From assembly GCA_003484585.1 (NCBI GenBank), contig DNBZ01000210.1:1-8453 (forward strand): a stretch of 8,453 bases of DNA, written 5' to 3'. Positions 5,851 through 8,453 of this stretch are shown here, one piece after another. The stretch comes from Bacteroidota bacterium (GTDB lineage: Bacteria; Bacteroidota; Bacteroidia; NS11-12g; UBA9320). How positions within the stretch are numbered: the stretch's first letter is position 1; the number at the start of each line of letters is the position of its first letter. Made by a program: the position numbers and the translations under genes. Under the pieces are notes generated by a model. It saw nothing but the letters and a program-made list of their open reading frames with translations, was not told the DNA's origin and did no database searches.

Positions 5851-6281
5851 CTTATTTTTGAAATTGTCGGAAATTCTTGCACAATTTTTATCTCCTTATT
5901 TACTCTAGAAACAAAAAAGTGTTGCAGACCATTGGTCAGCAGAGCATAGCTTACATCTAAAAGAGTAAGGTATGACGCCACTTGGTCTAGTGTTTTTTCA
6001 TTAATAGGGATAGATGGAGCCTTGCATTCTACTAATAGTTTTGGAGTGCCCAAAGTGCTTAGGTACACAATGTCATATCTTTTTTTGGAGTTTGGTAAGC
6101 TTCGCTCCACACTTAGCAGTCCTATCCCAAATCCATTAGCTACTAACTGGTGCAAACAGTGCTGGCGTACCCACTCCTCAGGAGTGAGCACCACGTGCTT
6201 TTTTCGCACTTTATCCCAGATATAGTTTTTATTATTTTCAGTTTTTATTTGAAAGTTAAATTTATCGAAGTTTAATTGCAC
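5844..6281 (-). CDS. Small HsdR-N-terminal-like protein with PD-(D/E)XK nuclease signature
   Basis: The 145-residue protein resembles the N-terminal domain of type I restriction enzyme R subunits (HSDR_N_2 type) as a stand-alone protein. The nuclease-fold residues are in place: a possible helix glutamate at Glu59, Asp70 in KRYDIVYL, Glu85-Cys86-Lys87 (the ECK form of ExK) and Gln100-xxx-Tyr104, the QxxxY extension seen in HsdR-type nucleases. An N-terminal TPEEWVRQ helix (33-40) is also typical. There is no helicase motor and no HsdM or HsdS gene nearby, so this is not a complete restriction system. From family knowledge, such a gene is frequently found beside holA in Bacteroidota, suggesting a housekeeping or DNA-repair-like role, which is unproven. 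The start is GTG (6279-6281); no ATG gives a better N-terminus. A promoter with good consensus lies just upstream, within holA. Confidence 0.82.
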   Translation of the reverse strand: MQLNFDKFNFQIKTENNKNYIWDKVRKKHVVLTPEEWVRQHCLHQLVANGFGIGLLSVERSLPNSKKRYDIVYLSTLGTPKLLVECKAPSIPINEKTLDQVASYLTLLDVSYALLTNGLQHFFVSRVNKEIKIVQEFPTISKISD

Positions 6282-6297
6282 AACTTAATAGATAATC

Positions 6298-7323
6298 TTG
6301 GCCAAAGGTACTAGTTCATATAGTGAATACAATGCATTGCTTCAGCAAATAGAAAGCAATGAAATAGCTCCAGTGTACTTGCTACACGGGGAGGAGTATT
6401 ATCTGCTCGAGCAGATATTAGAAAAAATAGAAAAAGCCGTATTAGAGGAAGCCACAAAAAGCTTTAATCATCAGCTCTTCTATGGGAAAGAGACGGATGT
6501 TTCAGATATCTTGAATGCTGCAAAACGTTTTCCTATGATGGCTGAGAAGCAACTCATAGTATACAAAGAAGCTCAATACTGCCGTACTCCAGATCAGATA
6601 ATTCCGTATCTAGAAAATCCTACTCCTAGCACTGTGCTGGTGTGGTATCATCCCGGTAAAAACTTGCCTATGAATACTAGGGTGGGTAAAAAATTTAAGG
6701 AGTTAGCCAAGGTATTTACGGGGAGTCCTGTGCCAGAGCGAGATATTAATCCTGTGATAACACAGTATATCAAAGACCAAGGGTATGACATAGAACCGAA
6801 GCCACTTCATTTACTTATAGAAAATAGTGGAGCTAAGTTTTCGGTAATAATAAAAGAGCTTGACAAGGTCTTTAGCAATTTAGAAAAAGGAAATAAGATA
6901 CGTGAGGAGCATATAGAGAAGTATGTAGGTATAAATAAAGAGTATAACATCTTCGCCTTACAAAAGGCTTTGGCTCAAAAGCAAAAATCACGTTCTATAG
7001 AGATTTTAAATTATTTCTTAAATAACTTGAATACCAATCCTATGCCCATGCTCAATGGTGCATTATTTAGCTATTTCAAAAAAGTAGCCATCACTCAAAG
7101 TATGATGCGTAGTACGGATAGAGAGATAATGGCAGCTATAGGTATACCTCAGTTCTTTATTAATGAGTATAGACAAGCGGCGACTAACTTTGGTGGCAAG
7201 AAGATACTAAAAGTAATAGAAGCACTGAATGATTGCGACCTAAAATTTAAAGGAATAAAGGAAAGTACAGGAGATCAAAAAGGAATATTTGAGGAGACGA
7301 TCCTTAAAATTCTTAGCCTTTAG
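6298..7323 (+). CDS. holA: DNA polymerase III subunit delta (clamp-loader subunit HolA)
   Basis: The 341-residue protein, close to the usual length for delta (E. coli about 343), opens the beta sliding clamp as part of the clamp-loader complex at the replication fork. Family features are the N-terminal PVYLLHGEEYYLLEQ (25-39), which replaces the P-loop since delta does not hydrolyse ATP, the FPMMAEKQLIVYKEAQ strand (78-93), a middle lid domain containing SGAKFSVIIKELDKV, and the C-terminal collar segment (NIFALQKALAQKQ onward). The start is most likely TTG at 6298: an in-frame TAG at 6289 bars extension, only ATA and ATC lie between, and the next in-frame ATG is about 80 codons later, inside the conserved domain. 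The N-terminus MAKG is then normal. It is divergent from the HsdR-N-like gene with only 16 bp between starts. No terminator hairpin follows its TAG. Confidence 0.93.
   Translation: MAKGTSSYSEYNALLQQIESNEIAPVYLLHGEEYYLLEQILEKIEKAVLEEATKSFNHQLFYGKETDVSDILNAAKRFPMMAEKQLIVYKEAQYCRTPDQIIPYLENPTPSTVLVWYHPGKNLPMNTRVGKKFKELAKVFTGSPVPERDINPVITQYIKDQGYDIEPKPLHLLIENSGAKFSVIIKELDKVFSNLEKGNKIREEHIEKYVGINKEYNIFALQKALAQKQKSRSIEILNYFLNNLNTNPMPMLNGALFSYFKKVAITQSMMRSTDREIMAAIGIPQFFINEYRQAATNFGGKKILKVIEALNDCDLKFKGIKESTGDQKGIFEETILKILSL
6303..6332 (-). promoter_or_regulatory. Bacteroidota-type promoter for the HsdR-N-like gene, inside holA
   Basis: On the minus strand, TTG at 6332-6330 (within ATTG) and TACCTTTG at 6310-6303 are separated by exactly 19 bases. 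This fits the primary-sigma consensus described for Bacteroides, TTTG near -33 and TAnnTTTG near -7, with a full match to the -7 box. Transcription would begin near 6297-6298, leaving a leader of about 16 nt before the GTG at 6281. The whole element lies in the first dozen codons of holA on the opposite strand. Confidence 0.6.
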
Positions 7324-7324
7324 T

Positions 7325-7332
7325 TAACTTTG
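7325..7332 (+). promoter_or_regulatory. Probable -7 element (TAACTTTG) for the secreted-protein gene
   Basis: TAACTTTG begins one base after the holA stop codon and matches TAnnTTTG perfectly. It would start transcription near 7338, giving a leader of about 50 nt that is AT-rich, includes an AATTAATTAATT palindrome (7351-7362) and ends in an A-rich stretch before the ATG at 7389, a common arrangement in Bacteroidota. The -33 position (7302-7305) is CCTT rather than TTTG, so the assignment is tentative. Confidence 0.4.
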
Positions 7333-7388
7333 ACATTCTCGTTAAATAATAATTAATTAATTTTACAAACTAATAAAACAAACATCAA

Positions 7389-8453
7389 ATGAAAAAAACG
7401 TTACTTATCGTATTACTTTCAGCTCCTATTTTACTCTTGGCTCAGAGTGGAGTAAAGGTATTAAATGTGTCGAACACTAATAACACGCCTGTAGAAAAGA
7501 CGATTGCTTTAGATCCCATAGGTTCTAAACCAGATCAGGTACAGATAAAAACTACAGCAGATGCTAAATCTAAAAAAGAGCAAAATTTCACAGGAGTAGA
7601 GTTAGGTCAGACATTTTACGATCTACAGACTAACTCAAGCCCAGGACGTAGAATAGTATTGCATGCAGATGGAACTATCTCAGCAGTGTGGACTACTAGT
7701 CCTACAGATGCGAGTGGTTTTCCAAGTCGTGGAACTGGTTACAACTATTTTGATGGAACTGACTGGCTTACAGATAGAGACACTAGAATAGAATCTACTC
7801 TTAGAACAGGCTGGCCTTCTATTATGACATTAGAAGACGGTTCTGATGCTGTAATGGCTCATGAGTCTAATACGGGTGGTTTTGCATTATCCAAGAATGG
7901 TTCTGCGGGTTCTGGCTCTTTTACTACTAGCAGTTCTGCTATTTTAGATGACGTTTCGCAAGTAGGAATCAATAGAGTTCCAATATGGAATAGAAGTGTA
8001 GCTACCAATGGTAAAATTCATACTATTTCTAACTATTGGTTCAGTGATGCTAATAATGTTCCTTTAGTAACTAGAAATGGTGTAGCTAGTCCTACTACAT
8101 ATAGTAGATGGAACGTAGCTGGAGATACAGCAGAAGTAGAGCATATAATACTTCCAGGATACGACAGTACTCTATATATGTCAGGTGGTGGAGATAGCTA
8201 TGCAATAGATGCTAGAGACAGTATTATCGCTATACTAATTGGAGGATTTGCAGATCCGGTTTCTCTTTGGAAAAGCACCAACAATGGTGAGACTTGGACG
8301 TATACAGATGTAGATCAATTGCAGTACAAAGGCTTAGCAGGTGCTAAAGCAGCTCTTGCTGCTCTAGATACCTTTAATTCTAATGATGGATCTATCGACG
8401 TAATTATAGATAATGAAGGGGTTGTTCATGCTTATTGGGGATTATGTAGAGCC
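7389..8453 (+). CDS. Secreted Asp-box/beta-propeller-like protein, 5' part
   Basis: The first 355 codons of a gene that runs off the right edge without a stop. A signal peptide is clear: two lysines at 2-3, a Leu/Ile/Val core at 5-17 and a LLA-Q cleavage site at 18/19. The region at about 20-65 is polar and Thr/Lys-rich with no evident domain. From about residue 85 the sequence has repeating beta-strand pairs of the type IVLHADGTISAVW, SIMTLEDGSDAVMAHES and VIIDNEGVVHAYW, suggesting propeller blades. A good Asp-box, S-T-N-N-G-E-T-W, lies at 296-303; this motif is found in sialidases and many other secreted propellers, so enzymatic activity should not be assumed. I expect a C-terminal type IX secretion sorting domain beyond the window, as in similar Bacteroidota proteins, but it cannot be seen. 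It is probably exported and either anchored or released. Confidence 0.85.
   Translation, partial: MKKTLLIVLLSAPILLLAQSGVKVLNVSNTNNTPVEKTIALDPIGSKPDQVQIKTTADAKSKKEQNFTGVELGQTFYDLQTNSSPGRRIVLHADGTISAVWTTSPTDASGFPSRGTGYNYFDGTDWLTDRDTRIESTLRTGWPSIMTLEDGSDAVMAHESNTGGFALSKNGSAGSGSFTTSSSAILDDVSQVGINRVPIWNRSVATNGKIHTISNYWFSDANNVPLVTRNGVASPTTYSRWNVAGDTAEVEHIILPGYDSTLYMSGGGDSYAIDARDSIIAILIGGFADPVSLWKSTNNGETWTYTDVDQLQYKGLAGAKAALAALDTFNSNDGSIDVIIDNEGVVHAYWGLCRA

Noticed and set aside
6022..6225. Plus-strand open frame of 67 codons
   Set aside because: Antisense to the HsdR-N-like gene, which has a catalytic motif in its own frame.
6235..6264. Promoter for holA (TTTT, 18 bp, TAAATTTA)
   Set aside because: The -7 match lacks the final G and the region is very AT-rich, so such a match is expected by chance.
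5844..6281. Remnant of a type I restriction-modification locus
   Set aside because: The gene is intact, has its own promoter and terminator, and no hsdM, hsdS or helicase fragments are present; stand-alone versions next to holA are known in the phylum.

Overview
The window looks like the chromosome of a Bacteroidota species, possibly Flavobacteriales-like, with AT-rich DNA. The grounds are: promoter-like TAnnTTTG (-7) motifs, one with an upstream TTG at 19-bp spacing; start codons without obvious Shine-Dalgarno sequences; a lipoprotein with an acidic run just after the lipid-anchored cysteine; a DUF4159 protein close to rsmE; a small HsdR-N-like protein divergent from holA; and the start of a large secreted protein of the sort often exported by type IX secretion. 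No phage, transposon, integrase, tRNA, rRNA or CRISPR array was seen. Most of it is ordinary housekeeping sequence.

Layout, left to right. At 2-322 is the 3' end of rsmE (16S rRNA m3U1498 methyltransferase), convergent with a small unknown lipoprotein gene (329-829, minus). Divergent from that is a secreted DUF4159 protein (878-1528, plus). The 358 bp between its stop and the next stop is non-coding and repetitive: a degenerate array of twelve hexamers, then a 62-bp unit in four full copies and one partial copy that runs into the stop codon of a minus-strand YhhQ/VUT family transporter (1887-2654; likely queuosine precursor uptake). Next is a periplasmic protein made of nine TPRs (2736-3737, plus), whose stop codon shares the tetranucleotide CTAG with the stop of a convergent family 2 glycosyltransferase (3734-4483, minus). 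The glycosyltransferase is coupled by an ATGA overlap to an upstream NhaD-type Na+/H+ antiporter gene (4480-5811, minus). Upstream of that lies a 145-residue protein with a PD-(D/E)XK nuclease signature (5844-6281, minus), which ends in an intrinsic terminator and is divergent from holA, the DNA polymerase III delta subunit (6298-7323, plus). The window closes inside a secreted Asp-box/beta-propeller-like protein (7389-8453, open at the 3' end).

The genes do not form one pathway. Two modules have some coherence: nhaD with the glycosyltransferase (translationally coupled), and the nuclease-like gene with holA (head to head, 16 bp apart, both with non-ATG starts, and the best promoter in the window for the former lying inside the latter). 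The signals that gene annotation does not explain are the inverted hexamer/62-bp repeat region and the promoter embedded in holA. I did not find convincing evidence of a new multi-gene defence or mobile system.
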